From the NCBI RefSeq assembly GCF_000166295.1, contig NC_017506.1:186001-250000 (forward strand): 64,000 bases of DNA, in the 5' to 3' direction. The DNA comes from Marinobacter adhaerens HP15. GTDB lineage: Bacteria; Pseudomonadota; Gammaproteobacteria; Pseudomonadales; Oleiphilaceae. Made by a program: the position numbers and the translations under genes. Below the pieces are notes generated by a model that did no database searches, was not told the DNA's origin, and saw only the letters and a list, made by a program, of their open reading frames with translations. Below, piece by piece: positions 1 to 9,209 of this stretch (position 1 is its first letter; each line of letters opens with the position of its first letter).

Positions 1-1
1 T

Positions 2-28
2 GAAGGCGGTGACGAAAAGAGGCGTTAG
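2..28 (+). CDS. 3' end of a gene upstream of lrgB, probably lrgA-like (partial)
   Basis: Only the last eight codons would lie in the window. One frame is open from the left edge and ends in TAG at 26-28, giving a charged C-terminus ending EGGDEKRR. The stop lies 2 bp before the lrgB start. LrgB/CidB proteins are normally encoded directly after an LrgA/CidA holin-like partner, so this is inferred to be the lrgA tail. Too little sequence is present to prove it. Confidence 0.35.
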   Translation, partial: EGGDEKRR

Positions 29-30
29 CG

Positions 31-753
31 ATGGTGAGTGAGCTCCTTGCGCGCTTCCAGGCCCTGCCGGAGTCGCTTGCCGCCACCCCGATTCTTGCGA
101 TCGGTTTGACCCTCGGTGCCTTTTTTGCCGGCAACTGGCTGTTCTCCCGCATTGGCCGGCCTATCTGGCTGCCGCCGGTTGTTTTGTCTGCGTGTCTTTT
201 ATCTGGCTTCATCGCGTTGGCGGTGGATTACCAGGATTACCAACAGGGCGCGCGCTGGCTGACGGTGTTGCTGGGGCCTGCCACCGTCGCACTCGGGATT
301 CCCTTGTACCAGCAGATGCACCATATCCGTGCCATGTGGCGCCCGATTGTGGTCACGCTGCCGATTGCCGCCACCATGGCGGCGGTTTACGCCGTGGTGA
401 TTGGCTGGGCTCTGGGGGCCACACCGGAGGTCCTGGCATCGCTGGCGCCCAAGTCGGTTACTGCGCCTATCGCCATCGGTATTACCGAGCAGTTGGGCGG
501 TTCGGTGCCCCTGATGATGGGCGGGCTCCTGATCACGGGCGTGGTGGCAACCCTCTTCGTTGACCTGCTCGCGCGGCTTTTGCCTGTTGAGGACGAACGG
601 ATTCTGGGCTTTGCCCTGGGGCTGAATGGCCATGCCATCGGAACCGCGAGGGCGTTTGAAATCAGCCATAGCGCCGGCGCGTTTGCGTCTCTGGGAATGG
701 GACTTACCGGTGTGTTTACTGCCCTGATCCTGCCTCTGGTTTTCCGGCTGTAA
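31..753 (+). CDS. lrgB: LrgB/CidB-family membrane protein (YohK-like)
   Basis: A 240-residue polytopic inner-membrane protein of the LrgB/CidB/YohK family. The family has been linked to murein hydrolase control and, more recently, to transport of small metabolites such as pyruvate or glycolate. At least six hydrophobic stretches are visible. The family-typical segment around residues 140-165 (KSVTAPIAIGI, then a Gly-rich LMMGGLLITG) and the C-terminal GHAIGTARAFE motif are present, and the length is normal. AGAGG sits about 8 bp before the ATG, and an apparent upstream stop only 2 bp away suggests an lrgAB operon. The physiological substrate cannot be told from sequence. Confidence 0.85.
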   Translation: MVSELLARFQALPESLAATPILAIGLTLGAFFAGNWLFSRIGRPIWLPPVVLSACLLSGFIALAVDYQDYQQGARWLTVLLGPATVALGIPLYQQMHHIRAMWRPIVVTLPIAATMAAVYAVVIGWALGATPEVLASLAPKSVTAPIAIGITEQLGGSVPLMMGGLLITGVVATLFVDLLARLLPVEDERILGFALGLNGHAIGTARAFEISHSAGAFASLGMGLTGVFTALILPLVFRL

Positions 754-909
754 GTCTGCGCCAAATCAGGTCATTCACCTGGCGTATAGCCCCATGTCGC
801 AATTTCGATTGCCCTAAGTGTTTTCCGAGACTAGCTTGTTGGCCAGGCATTCGGCGCCGTTCTGCGCCGATGTTCCGTGAAAATTCCTAAAACAGCGACG
901 GAAAACGCG

Positions 910-2472
910 ATGAAAAAACTGATTGCAGCATTTGTCGGTTCCATGGCCCTGGCGGCGGCGCCGGTAGCCCTGTCTGCCGAGGCGACCAAGGAACTGAAGA
1001 TGGCGTACGACGCCGACCCCGTGACCCTCGACATTCATGAGCAGCTGTCTGGTGGCATTCTCCAGCTGTCCCATATGACCTTTGATCCGCTGTTGCGCTG
1101 GACCAAGGATCTTGGTTTCGAGCCGCGCCTGGCAGAGAGCTGGACCCGGGTTGATGAAAACACCATGCGCTTCAAACTCCGTGAGGGCGTGAAGTTCCAT
1201 TCCGGCAACGAGCTGACGACCGCGGATGTGAAGTTCACTTTCGACCGCCTGAAGCAGAGCCAGGATTTCAAGGCCATCTTCAAGCCCTTCAGCGGCATCA
1301 ACATCATCGATGATTACACCTTCGAGCTGGTCACCAGTGAGCCCTATCCGCTGCTGCTGAACACCGCCACCTATATCTTCCCGTTCGACAGCGAGTTCTA
1401 CAGCGGCCAGACCGAAGACGGCAAAGACAAGAGCGCCATCCTCAAACATGGCAACTCCTTCGCATCCGAGAATCTGTCGGGCACCGGCCCTTACACCGTG
1501 ACCGAACGCAAGCAGGGTGTCCGGGTCGAGTTCGAGCGCTTCGACGACTACTGGGATACCGAGTCCCCGGGTAACGTCGGCAAGATCGTGCTGACTCCGA
1601 TCAAAGAGAACAACACCCGGGTTTCTGCGCTGCTGTCCGGTGGTGTCGACTTTATCGCCCCGGTTCCGCCCAATGATCTGGAGCGGATCCGCAACGACAA
1701 GAGCGCCAACCTGGTCACCATGAGTGGCACCCGCATCATCCTGTTCCACATGAACCAGAAGCGAGTGGAAGCCTTCAAGAACCCGAAGGTTCGCCAGGCG
1801 ATTGCCTACGCCATCAACCAGGAAGGCATTGCCGCCAAGATCATGAAAGGCTTCGCCACCCCTGCCGCCCAGATGTCGCCTGAAGGCTACCAGGGCTATA
1901 ACGAGTCCCTGACACCGCGCTTCGATGTGGCCAAGGCCCAGGAGCTGATGAAGGAGGCCGGTTACGAGGACGGCTTCACCATCACCATGATGGCGCCGAA
2001 CAACCGCTACGTGAACGACGACAAGATCGCTCAGGCAGTGGCTGCCATGCTGGCACGCATCAACATCAAGGTGGATCTGAAAACCCTGCCAAAGGCCCAG
2101 TACTGGCCGGAGTATGACAACCGCGCCGCGGACATGATGATGATCGGCTGGCACGCGGATACCGAAGACTCCGCCAACTTCTACGAGTTCCTGACCTTCT
2201 GCCCGGATGCCGACACTGGCGCTGGCCAGTACAACGCCGGTAACTACTGCAACCCGGAAATCGACGCCCTGGTTCAGAAGGCCAACGTCGAAACTGACCT
2301 GGACAAGCGTGCCGCCATGCTGCAGGAAGTGGAACAGCGTCTGTACGACGATGCCGCCTTTGTTCCGCTGCACTGGCAGGATCTGGCCTGGGCCTCCAAG
2401 AAGAACGTGAACATTGAGCCGGTGCTCAATGTCATGAACTTCCCGTACCTGGGTGATCTGGTTGTTGAGTAA
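910..2472 (+). CDS. dppA: Peptide ABC transporter, periplasmic substrate-binding protein (SBP family 5)
   Basis: Periplasmic receptor of a di/oligopeptide importer. I chose ATG 910 rather than the in-frame GTG at 877 because it begins a clean signal peptide (MKKLIAAF..., cleavage after ALSA near residue 24). The mature protein shows family 5 hallmarks: LAESW, then FKLREGVKFHSG with a following T-x-A-DVKFTFDR segment, GTGPY, and VRQAIAYAINQ. It is 520 residues, usual for DppA/OppA. It is first in an A-B-C-D-F operon, with a strong terminator-like hairpin immediately downstream that would lift its expression over the permease genes. The exact ligand is unknown. A LysR gene and an Xaa-Pro dipeptidase gene downstream support a peptide. 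Confidence 0.9.
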   Translation: MKKLIAAFVGSMALAAAPVALSAEATKELKMAYDADPVTLDIHEQLSGGILQLSHMTFDPLLRWTKDLGFEPRLAESWTRVDENTMRFKLREGVKFHSGNELTTADVKFTFDRLKQSQDFKAIFKPFSGINIIDDYTFELVTSEPYPLLLNTATYIFPFDSEFYSGQTEDGKDKSAILKHGNSFASENLSGTGPYTVTERKQGVRVEFERFDDYWDTESPGNVGKIVLTPIKENNTRVSALLSGGVDFIAPVPPNDLERIRNDKSANLVTMSGTRIILFHMNQKRVEAFKNPKVRQAIAYAINQEGIAAKIMKGFATPAAQMSPEGYQGYNESLTPRFDVAKAQELMKEAGYEDGFTITMMAPNNRYVNDDKIAQAVAAMLARINIKVDLKTLPKAQYWPEYDNRAADMMMIGWHADTEDSANFYEFLTFCPDADTGAGQYNAGNYCNPEIDALVQKANVETDLDKRAAMLQEVEQRLYDDAAFVPLHWQDLAWASKKNVNIEPVLNVMNFPYLGDLVVE

Positions 2473-2487
2473 CTGCCTTTGATGGCC

Positions 2488-2521
2488 GGCCGGCGCTGGA
2501 GTGATCCGGCGCCGGCCTTTT
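2488..2521 (+). terminator. Intra-operon hairpin with U-run between dppA and dppB
   Basis: A 13-bp stem (arms 2488-2500 and 2505-2517, one G-T pair) closes a GTGA loop and is followed by TTTT. It lies 15 bp after the dppA stop and 28 bp before the dppB start. The form is that of an intrinsic terminator. In this place it would act as a partial terminator or as a 3' stabiliser of the binding-protein message. Confidence 0.8.
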
Positions 2522-2549
2522 GTTTGCAAGCCTTATCCGGAAGCTTTCC

Positions 2550-3599
2550 ATGTTAGCGTTTTTGGTTCAGCGGATTTCCCAGGCGTTTCTGGTCATGTTT
2601 GTGATCAGCGTGATTGCCTTTGCCATTCAGGATGGCCTCGGGGACCCGCTTCAGGAAATGGTGGGGATGTCCGTCTCCGAAGAGGAGAGGGAAGCCATTC
2701 GAGAGGAGCTTGGCCTGAACGACCCGATGGTGGTGCAGTACCTGCGGTTTGCAGGCAATGCGCTCCAGGGCGACCTGGGCAACTCCTATTTCTACAGCAA
2801 GCCGACCCTGGAAGTGATCGCCGAACACCTGCCGGCGACTCTGGAGCTGGTCATCGGTGCCAGTCTGATTATTGTGTTTCTTTCCGTGCCGATTGGTGTC
2901 TATGCCGCTATCCGGCCCCAGGCATGGTTATCCAAATTCTTTATGGGCGTCAGTACCGTGGGTATTTCCATACCGGTGTTCCTGACGGCCATTGTGCTGA
3001 TTCAGCTGTTCTCCATTGGTGTGACGGTGAACTGGTTCCCGTCGGATACCGGCTGGGGTCAGTGGCTCAACGATTTCTTCAGCACCGAAGGCGGGCTGCC
3101 TTCCTACGGCCGTGGTGATGAGCTGACTCACCTTTTCGGCACCTGGGAGTCCGGTTTCTTCACCGGTACCGGGCTGATGCATCTGGTCCTGCCGTCCGTG
3201 TCGCTGGCCTCGATCATGCTGCCTTTGTTCATCCGACTGATCCGGGCCGAGATGATGGAAGTGCTGCAGAGCGACTATGTGCGTTACGCCCGGGCCAAGG
3301 GCCTGAGCGCCGGCCGCATTAACTTCCTGCACGCGCTCAAGAACACCATGCTTCCGGTGATCACCGTGGGTGGCGTGCAGATCGGCATTATGGTGGCGTA
3401 CACCATCCTCACGGAAACCGTGTTCCAGTGGCCGGGCGTGGGCCTGATGTTCCTGGAGGCGATTACCCGCAGTGACATTCCGCTTATCGTGGCCTACCTG
3501 ATGGTGGTGGGCCTGATTTTCGTGGTTACCAATACCCTGGTGGATCTGATCTACGGTCTGGTGAATCCCACCGTCAAACTGACAGGAAAGAAAGCATGA
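2550..3599 (+). CDS. dppB: Peptide ABC transporter permease, DppB-like
   Basis: First inner-membrane permease of the importer, 349 residues. ATG 2550 (MLAFLVQRI) follows GGAAG at a good distance and is preferred over a TTG at 2520 that lies inside the terminator U-run. The first transmembrane segment is at residues 8-27. The binding-protein-dependent permease EAA loop is seen near residues 245-260 (VRYARAKGLSAGRI...LKN), where it contacts the ATPases. The stretch around residues 165-210, between membrane segments, is longer than usual and includes a WGQWLNDFFS segment. It overlaps dppC by 4 bp (ATGA). Confidence 0.92.
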   Translation: MLAFLVQRISQAFLVMFVISVIAFAIQDGLGDPLQEMVGMSVSEEEREAIREELGLNDPMVVQYLRFAGNALQGDLGNSYFYSKPTLEVIAEHLPATLELVIGASLIIVFLSVPIGVYAAIRPQAWLSKFFMGVSTVGISIPVFLTAIVLIQLFSIGVTVNWFPSDTGWGQWLNDFFSTEGGLPSYGRGDELTHLFGTWESGFFTGTGLMHLVLPSVSLASIMLPLFIRLIRAEMMEVLQSDYVRYARAKGLSAGRINFLHALKNTMLPVITVGGVQIGIMVAYTILTETVFQWPGVGLMFLEAITRSDIPLIVAYLMVVGLIFVVTNTLVDLIYGLVNPTVKLTGKKA

Positions 3600-4528
3600 C
3601 AACGGCAACGGTTTCCCGCTGGGACCGCTTCCGCGAGTCCTTCTTCTGGTACAGCTTCAAGCGCGACAAGGTGGCGATTGTCAGCTTTGCCGTGCTGCTG
3701 CTGATGGTGCTGGCGGCGGTGTTCGCGCCCCTCCTGGCGCCCGCCGATCCCTACGATCTGGCGCAGATCAACATTATGAATTCCGAGCTGCCCCCGGTGG
3801 GCATGAGCGGGGCTGATCCGGCATTCCCCCTGGGCACCGACGCCCAGGGCCGGGATCTGCTGTCCACCATTCTTTACGGTACCCGGGTGTCCCTGATGAT
3901 CGGTTTCGGGGCGGTGGTCCTGCAGGCGTTTCTGGGCATTCTGTTCGGTCTCCTCGCCGGCTACCTGGGTGGCAAGGTGGATGCGGTGCTGATGCGCATT
4001 GCCGATGTTCAGCTATCGTTCTCCACCCTGATGGTTGCCATCATCGTGGGCGCAGTGTTCAAGGCCAGCTTCGGTAACCTGATGTTTGGCGAGATCGCCA
4101 TTTACATGCTGATCTTCATCATCGGTGTCGCCGAGTGGCCCCAGATTGCCCGGACGGTTCGTGCTTCGGTGCTGGCGGAGAAAAAGAAGGAATACGTCGA
4201 CGCCGCCAAAGTGATGGGCTTCGGGACCCGACGGATCATGTTCCGGCATATCTTGCCCAACACCCTGTCGCCGATTTTCGTTATCGCCACGGTCCAGATT
4301 GCCAACGCCATTATTTCCGAGGCGGCGCTGTCGTTCCTGGGGCTCGGTATGCCGGAGACCCAGCCGTCGCTGGGGTCGCTGATCAAATCCGGCTTTGACT
4401 ACATCCAGAGCGGTTCCTGGTGGATCACCCTGATCCCGGGCCTGGTGCTGGTGGTGCTCGTGCTGGTCATCAACCTGTTGGGTGACTGGTTGCGGGATGT
4501 GATGAACCCACGGCTGTACAAGGGGTAA
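3596..4528 (+). CDS. dppC: Peptide ABC transporter permease, DppC-like
   Basis: Second permease of the importer, 310 residues. The N-terminal cytoplasmic tail and first membrane segment (VAIVSFAVLLLMVLAAVFAPLLAP) are followed by the LGTDAQGRDLLS motif typical of DppC/OppC. The EAA loop is at about residues 200-215 (EYVDAAKVMGFGTRRIMFRHILPN). The ATG overlaps the dppB stop, implying translational coupling, and dppD starts 4 bp downstream. DppB and DppC are expected to form a heterodimeric channel energised by the next two gene products. Confidence 0.92.
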   Translation: MTTATVSRWDRFRESFFWYSFKRDKVAIVSFAVLLLMVLAAVFAPLLAPADPYDLAQINIMNSELPPVGMSGADPAFPLGTDAQGRDLLSTILYGTRVSLMIGFGAVVLQAFLGILFGLLAGYLGGKVDAVLMRIADVQLSFSTLMVAIIVGAVFKASFGNLMFGEIAIYMLIFIIGVAEWPQIARTVRASVLAEKKKEYVDAAKVMGFGTRRIMFRHILPNTLSPIFVIATVQIANAIISEAALSFLGLGMPETQPSLGSLIKSGFDYIQSGSWWITLIPGLVLVVLVLVINLLGDWLRDVMNPRLYKG

Positions 4529-4532
4529 CACC

Positions 4533-5531
4533 ATGGCACTGTTGGAAGTAAAAGATCTTGATGTACGTTTTGCCGTGCGTGGTGGCGACCTGACAGCGCT
4601 GCGCGGCATCAGCTTCAGCCTGGACAAGGGCGAGCGCCTGGGCCTGGTGGGGGAGTCCGGTGCCGGCAAGTCGGTGGCTGCCTTTTCCATCCTGAACCTG
4701 ATTGCCAAGCCGGGCTACATCGCCGGCGGACAGATCCTGTTCGAGGGCAGGGACCTCGCCGCCATGAGCGAGCGGGAGCTGCGCCGAATCCGTGGTAACC
4801 GTATCGCCATGATCTTCCAGGATCCGATGATGACCCTGAACCCGGTCCTCACCATCGGAACCCAGATGGTGGAGGCTATCCTTGCCCATCGGAAAATCAG
4901 TAAAAAAGAAGCCCGTGCCATTGCTCTGGACCGGCTGCAGAAGGTGCAGATTCCTTCTCCGGAGAAGCGTCTCGATCAATACCCCCATGAGCTGTCCGGG
5001 GGCATGCGCCAGCGGGTGATCATTGCCATCGCCCTGCTGCTGGACCCGGAAATCATCATCGCGGATGAGCCCACGACGGCTCTGGATGTCACTATTCAGG
5101 CGGAAATCATGGATCTGCTGCTGAACCTGTGCGAACAGGAGAACGTGGCGTTGATGCTGATTACCCACGATCTGGGCGTGGTTTCCCAGGTGACCCAGCG
5201 AATGCTGGTCATGTACTCCGGCCGGATTATCGAGCAGGGGCCGACCCGGGAAATTATCAACGATGCCCAGCACCCCTACACCCAGGGGCTGATCAATGCG
5301 CTGCCCCAGATGGGCGAGCCCGGCGAGCGGCTGTTCCAGATTCCTGGCTCCATGCCATCGTTGAAAAACGTGCCCTCGGGCTGTCCGTTCCATCCCCGCT
5401 GCAACTTCGCCACCGAGCAGTGCAAGCAGGCCATGCCGGAGTATGTGCGCTCGGGCAATGTGAATGTGGCCTGTTACGAAGTTGCCAACCTGATTGAACA
5501 GGAGAAACGCATGCAGGAGGCCGAATCATGA
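4533..5531 (+). CDS. dppD: Peptide ABC transporter ATP-binding protein, DppD-like
   Basis: Cytoplasmic ATPase of the importer, 332 residues. Walker A is GESGAGKS (40-47), the signature LSGGMRQR (154-161), Walker B IIIADEP (174-180) with catalytic Glu179, and the switch His lies in LMLITHD. The C-terminal oligopeptide/dipeptide-transporter extension contains the Cys-rich GCPFHPRC...C segment, which binds a 4Fe-4S cluster in characterised DppD/F relatives. It overlaps dppF by 4 bp. Confidence 0.93.
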   Translation: MALLEVKDLDVRFAVRGGDLTALRGISFSLDKGERLGLVGESGAGKSVAAFSILNLIAKPGYIAGGQILFEGRDLAAMSERELRRIRGNRIAMIFQDPMMTLNPVLTIGTQMVEAILAHRKISKKEARAIALDRLQKVQIPSPEKRLDQYPHELSGGMRQRVIIAIALLLDPEIIIADEPTTALDVTIQAEIMDLLLNLCEQENVALMLITHDLGVVSQVTQRMLVMYSGRIIEQGPTREIINDAQHPYTQGLINALPQMGEPGERLFQIPGSMPSLKNVPSGCPFHPRCNFATEQCKQAMPEYVRSGNVNVACYEVANLIEQEKRMQEAES

Positions 5532-6538
5532 CCTCCCCTCTGGTAAGTATCCGCGGTCTCGAGAAACGTTTTGACCTGTCCGGCAGCCTGCTGGAGCAGA
5601 TCACCTTCGAAGGGGGGCGTTTCCGCCGCAAACAGGAGGCAGTCCATGCCATCAACGGCGTGGACCTGGAAGTGCAGAAGGGCGAGGCCCTGTGCGTGGT
5701 GGGCGAATCCGGCTGTGGCAAGTCGACCGTGGCCCGAACCGTGATGGGGTTGCTGTCGCCCAGCGCCGGCGAGATCCACTACGACGGCCAGCGCATCGAC
5801 AATCTGGAGCGCAAGGATTCGCTGCCGTACCGGCGCAAGATGCAGATGATCTTCCAGAACCCCTATGCGTCCCTGAACCCGCGCATGACCATCCAGCAGA
5901 CCCTGGAGGAGCCGATCCGGTTCCATCATCCGGACTGGTCCCCGGTGCAGGTGCGGGACAAGATCCATGAGGTGATGCATTCGGTCGGCATCGATCAGGA
6001 CTGGGGCAACCGTTTCGGCCACGAATTCTCCGGTGGCCAGCGCCAGCGGATCGCCATTGCCCGGGCCCTGGCAGTCGATCCGGAGTTCATCGTGGCCGAC
6101 GAGCCGATCTCGGCCCTGGACGTGTCGATCCAGGCCCAGGTGCTGAATCTGCTGATGGACGCCCAGGAAAGCCGGGGCTTGACCTACCTGTTTATTACCC
6201 ACGATCTGGCGGTGGTGGAGCATTTCGGCACCCGGGTTGCCGTCATGTACCTTGGGCGGGTTTGTGAGCTGGCGGATACAAAAACGCTGTTTTCCGCGCC
6301 CCGCCATCCCTACACCCAGGCGCTGTTGTCGGCTATTCCGAAACTGGAGGACGACCGCCCCAACCACATCCGCCTGAAAGGAGAGGTGCCCACGCCGGTG
6401 AACCTGCCGTCGGGCTGCGTATTCCATGGGCGGTGCCCTTATGCCAACGAGCGATGCCGGCAGGAATTGCCCCAGCTGATCACCACGGATGGCGGAACCC
6501 AGGTTGCGTGCCACGCGGTGGAAGAGGGCAGGTTGTAA
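5528..6538 (+). CDS. dppF: Peptide ABC transporter ATP-binding protein, DppF-like
   Basis: Second ATPase of the importer, 336 residues. Walker A is GESGCGKST (59-67). The signature FSGGQRQR, Walker B FIVADEP and the H-loop TYLFITHD are intact. The C-terminal GCVFHGRCPYANERC segment is the cysteine-containing oligopeptide-transporter domain. It is last in the five-gene transporter operon; 75 bp separate it from the LysR gene, so read-through is possible. DppD and DppF are expected to work as a heterodimer. Confidence 0.92.
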   Translation: MTSPLVSIRGLEKRFDLSGSLLEQITFEGGRFRRKQEAVHAINGVDLEVQKGEALCVVGESGCGKSTVARTVMGLLSPSAGEIHYDGQRIDNLERKDSLPYRRKMQMIFQNPYASLNPRMTIQQTLEEPIRFHHPDWSPVQVRDKIHEVMHSVGIDQDWGNRFGHEFSGGQRQRIAIARALAVDPEFIVADEPISALDVSIQAQVLNLLMDAQESRGLTYLFITHDLAVVEHFGTRVAVMYLGRVCELADTKTLFSAPRHPYTQALLSAIPKLEDDRPNHIRLKGEVPTPVNLPSGCVFHGRCPYANERCRQELPQLITTDGGTQVACHAVEEGRL

Positions 6539-6613
6539 CGGCGCCGCTGCGATAGGCTATGATGCCAGCAGCAGAACTCGCATCGATACAACGACATACC
6601 CTCAGGGGACTCC

Positions 6614-7528
6614 ATGGAAGTACGCTGGTTGGAAGATTTTCTGGCGCTGGCCCGAACGCGCCATTTCTCACGTGCTGCCGAGTTGCAGCACGTGAGCCAG
6701 CCCACGTTCAGCCGCCGGATCAAATTATTGGAAGAAGCCATGGGCAGCACGCTGGTCAACCGCCAGACGCTGCCGCTCTCGCTGACGCCCGCTGGCGAGA
6801 TATTCCGGGAGCTGTGCGAGCGGATCACCCGGGATGTCCGGGATACCCGTGATCGAATCAGCGCCCTTGAAGCCGAGGTGTCTGCCAGGATCAGTGTGGG
6901 TTCCACGCAGGGTCTGTTTTCGCATTTTTACCAGGGCTGGGCGAAAGACGCGGGCATTGCCGAGCGTTTGCAGCTCAATCTGAATGCCACCAGTTGGGTG
7001 GGGGAGCAGTTTCTGGAGGCGCTGGACAGTGGCGAGTGTGATCTGGTGCTGTGCTATTGGCATCCCGATCTGCCCTGGGGCGGGAGGCTGACTGCCGATA
7101 GTTACGACTGGCTGGTGCTGGCTCGCGAATCCCTGGTTCCGGTCAGTGTTGCTGACGATCAGGGGCATCCGCGGTTTGCCTTGCCCGGCAGCCCGGAACA
7201 GCCGGTTCCGCTGATCGCTTATCACAGTCGTGGTTTCCTGCAATCGGCGATTGAAGGCCACCTTGCCCGCAACAGGTTGACGGCCAATCTTTTACCCCTG
7301 AATGAGAATACCCAGTCCGCCAGCATCAAGGCGCTGGTGAAGCAGGGGTTCGGCATGGGGTGGTTGCCCCGGCGCATGACAGAAAAAAGCGAACAGTTCG
7401 GCAGTCTGGTGCGAGCCGGTGACGAAGGCTGGGATGTCCCCCTGGAAATTCGCCTGATCCGTCTCCGTGACACCCGGTCGGACGATCTTTTAACGCTCTG
7501 GAAAACACTGGAAGATGGCCATGCCTGA
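6614..7528 (+). CDS. LysR-family transcriptional regulator
   Basis: 304 residues with an N-terminal winged helix-turn-helix at about residues 3-62 (FLALARTRHFSRAAE, QPTFSRRIK, LTPAGE) and a C-terminal LysR substrate-binding domain. AGGGGAC lies 4-5 bp before the ATG. It sits between the peptide transporter and an overlapping Xaa-Pro dipeptidase gene, all on the same strand, so it probably regulates peptide use. LysR proteins usually autoregulate from a divergent promoter, and none is available here. The inducer is unknown. Confidence 0.88.
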   Translation: MEVRWLEDFLALARTRHFSRAAELQHVSQPTFSRRIKLLEEAMGSTLVNRQTLPLSLTPAGEIFRELCERITRDVRDTRDRISALEAEVSARISVGSTQGLFSHFYQGWAKDAGIAERLQLNLNATSWVGEQFLEALDSGECDLVLCYWHPDLPWGGRLTADSYDWLVLARESLVPVSVADDQGHPRFALPGSPEQPVPLIAYHSRGFLQSAIEGHLARNRLTANLLPLNENTQSASIKALVKQGFGMGWLPRRMTEKSEQFGSLVRAGDEGWDVPLEIRLIRLRDTRSDDLLTLWKTLEDGHA

Positions 7529-8837
7529 TGATGCGCTGTTGTCGCTGCAGACCGATCACCTGAAAGAACTGCAGGCCCGATACGAATCGGCCCTGGCAGA
7601 GCATGGCTACGACAGCCTGCTCATTGCTTCCGGCGCCGCGCCTTACCGTTATGGAGATGACCAGGCCTGGCATTTCCAGGGTTATGGTCCGTTTCTGCAC
7701 TGGACCGGGCTGGCCGGTCGCGAACACTGCTGGCTCTGGATCCGGGCCGGGCACAAGCCCGTGCTCTGGCTGTTCGAACCGGTCGACTTCTGGCACGCCA
7801 ATTCGCCACTGGCGGAAGAGCCCTGGCGGCAATTCATCGAGGTTCGCAGCAGTGCCTCACCCGAGGCCCCGTTGCTCGATGATCCGGAAAGCCTTGCGGT
7901 GATCGGGGATCCTGCCCTGATATCGAATATTCCGGGTGAGAAAAACCCGGAGGCTCTTTTGAGGGATCTGGACGAGACCCGCGTGTGCAAAACGCCCTAC
8001 GAAATCGAGTGTCTCGCACAGGCCAACAGACTGGCTCTGGCAGGCCATGCGGCGGCCCGGGAGGCGTTCCTGGTCGGTGAGAGCGAGTTTGGCATCAACC
8101 TGGCCTACCAGCAGGCAACTGGTCAGCGGGAAGCCGAAGCGCCTTATCACAGCATTATTGGTCTGAACGAGCACGCCGGGACGTTGCACTACCAGTATTA
8201 CGATACGCAGCCGCCGGGGCAGACCCGCAGCCTGCTGATCGATGCCGGGGTCCGTTTTCGGGGCTACTGCTCCGATATCACCCGTACCACGGCAGGTCCA
8301 GAAGAGTCGCACTTCGCAGCGCTGATCCACGGTCTCGACCGGCTTCAGGTCAGGCTCTGCGACATGGTCGCGCCCGGGGTGGACTACATCGACATCCATC
8401 GCAAGGCCCATCAGGGGCTTGCCGCCCTGCTGTCGGCCACCGGTCTGGTTACCGGCCTGGATGACGAGGGCATCGTCGAAAAGGGCATCACCCGTGTGTT
8501 CTTCCCCCATGGCATCGGTCACTTCCTGGGCGTCCAGGTTCACGACGTGGCTGGAAAACCAACGCCGCCTCCGGACGACGCGCCGTTTCTCCGTCTCACC
8601 CGCCGGCTTGAACCCGGTATGGTGGTAACCATTGAGCCGGGTCTCTATTTCATTCCGTCGCTGCTGGATCCACTGCTGGAAGGCGAGCTGGGACAATATT
8701 TAAACCGGGAGCTGATAGGCCGGCTGAGAGGCTGCGGCGGAATCCGTATCGAGGACAACGTGGTGGTTACCGACGCAGGTTCGCGGAATCTGACCGGGGG
8801 TTGTGAGTCTCGCAACACAAAAGTTGCACAAATTTAA
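7515..8837 (+). CDS. pepQ: Xaa-Pro dipeptidase (prolidase), PepQ/OPAA type
   Basis: Cytoplasmic dimetal M24 peptidase that cleaves X-Pro dipeptides; close relatives from Alteromonas are known as organophosphorus acid anhydrolases. The 440-residue length matches that group. The five metal ligands are visible: Asp243 and Asp254 (IDAG...YCSDITRT), His336 (HGIGHFLG), Glu374 (TIEPGLYF) and Glu413 (RIEDNVVV). The start overlaps the LysR gene by 14 bp; an ATG at 7521 is an alternative. It would act on peptides delivered by the adjacent transporter. Confidence 0.92.
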   Translation: MAMPDDALLSLQTDHLKELQARYESALAEHGYDSLLIASGAAPYRYGDDQAWHFQGYGPFLHWTGLAGREHCWLWIRAGHKPVLWLFEPVDFWHANSPLAEEPWRQFIEVRSSASPEAPLLDDPESLAVIGDPALISNIPGEKNPEALLRDLDETRVCKTPYEIECLAQANRLALAGHAAAREAFLVGESEFGINLAYQQATGQREAEAPYHSIIGLNEHAGTLHYQYYDTQPPGQTRSLLIDAGVRFRGYCSDITRTTAGPEESHFAALIHGLDRLQVRLCDMVAPGVDYIDIHRKAHQGLAALLSATGLVTGLDDEGIVEKGITRVFFPHGIGHFLGVQVHDVAGKPTPPPDDAPFLRLTRRLEPGMVVTIEPGLYFIPSLLDPLLEGELGQYLNRELIGRLRGCGGIRIEDNVVVTDAGSRNLTGGCESRNTKVAQI

Positions 8838-8847
8838 GCCAGAAGGC

Positions 8848-8880
8848 TTGCATTTCGAGATGCCAATGACAATAATTATC
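8848..8880 (+). promoter_or_regulatory. Fur-box-like operator over a candidate bfd promoter
   Basis: Bases 8862-8880 match the 19-bp Fur consensus (GATAATGATAATCATTATC) at 15 positions. They overlap a candidate sigma-70 promoter: TTGCAT at 8848-8853, a 17-bp spacer, then AATAAT at 8871-8876. The bfd start is 34 bp downstream. The -35 element is weak, so the operator is better supported than the exact promoter. Confidence 0.6.
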
Positions 8881-8913
8881 ACTAACTTTTATTGTCATGG
8901 GTGAGTCATTGCT

Positions 8914-9120
8914 ATGTACGTTTGCCTTTGCCACGGCGTAACCGACCGGGAAATTCGCGAAGCTGCCGATAACGGCGTGTCATCCATGCGCCAGCTTGGC
9001 AAAGAGCTGGGTGTGGGCACCCAGTGTGGACGCTGTGCCTGCACCGCCCGCGAAATCCTGCGCGAGAGCCGCACGCCCGATTACCTGGCCATGGCCAACA
9101 TGCTCGCCCAGCCTGCCTGA
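8914..9120 (+). CDS. bfd: Bacterioferritin-associated ferredoxin
   Basis: A 68-residue 2Fe-2S protein that donates electrons to bacterioferritin to release stored iron. The four cluster cysteines are in the Bfd arrangement: CLC near the N-terminus (YVCLCHGVTDREI) and C-x2-C in GTQCGRCACTAREIL. The gene has a Fur-like site upstream and bacterioferritin downstream, so it should be induced under iron starvation. A small hairpin with a T-run begins at its stop codon. Confidence 0.95.
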   Translation: MYVCLCHGVTDREIREAADNGVSSMRQLGKELGVGTQCGRCACTAREILRESRTPDYLAMANMLAQPA

Positions 9121-9147
9121 CCGGCACGATTGGCCGGTTCTGTTTTT
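9120..9147 (+). terminator. Weak intrinsic terminator between bfd and bfr
   Basis: A 6-bp stem (ACCGGC at 9120-9125 with GCCGGT at 9133-9138) and 7-nt loop are followed by TCTGTTTTT. It would allow bfd and bfr to be expressed differently. Confidence 0.5.
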
Positions 9148-9209
9148 CTCCTGCGCCATAAGGGGCTATCCTAAGACACTGATTCATTCGGCCATCAGGG
9201 AGCCCGACC

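Noticed and set aside
814-2529. 571-codon minus-strand open frame opposite dppA
   Set aside because: Antisense shadow; dppA has a signal peptide and clear family motifs.
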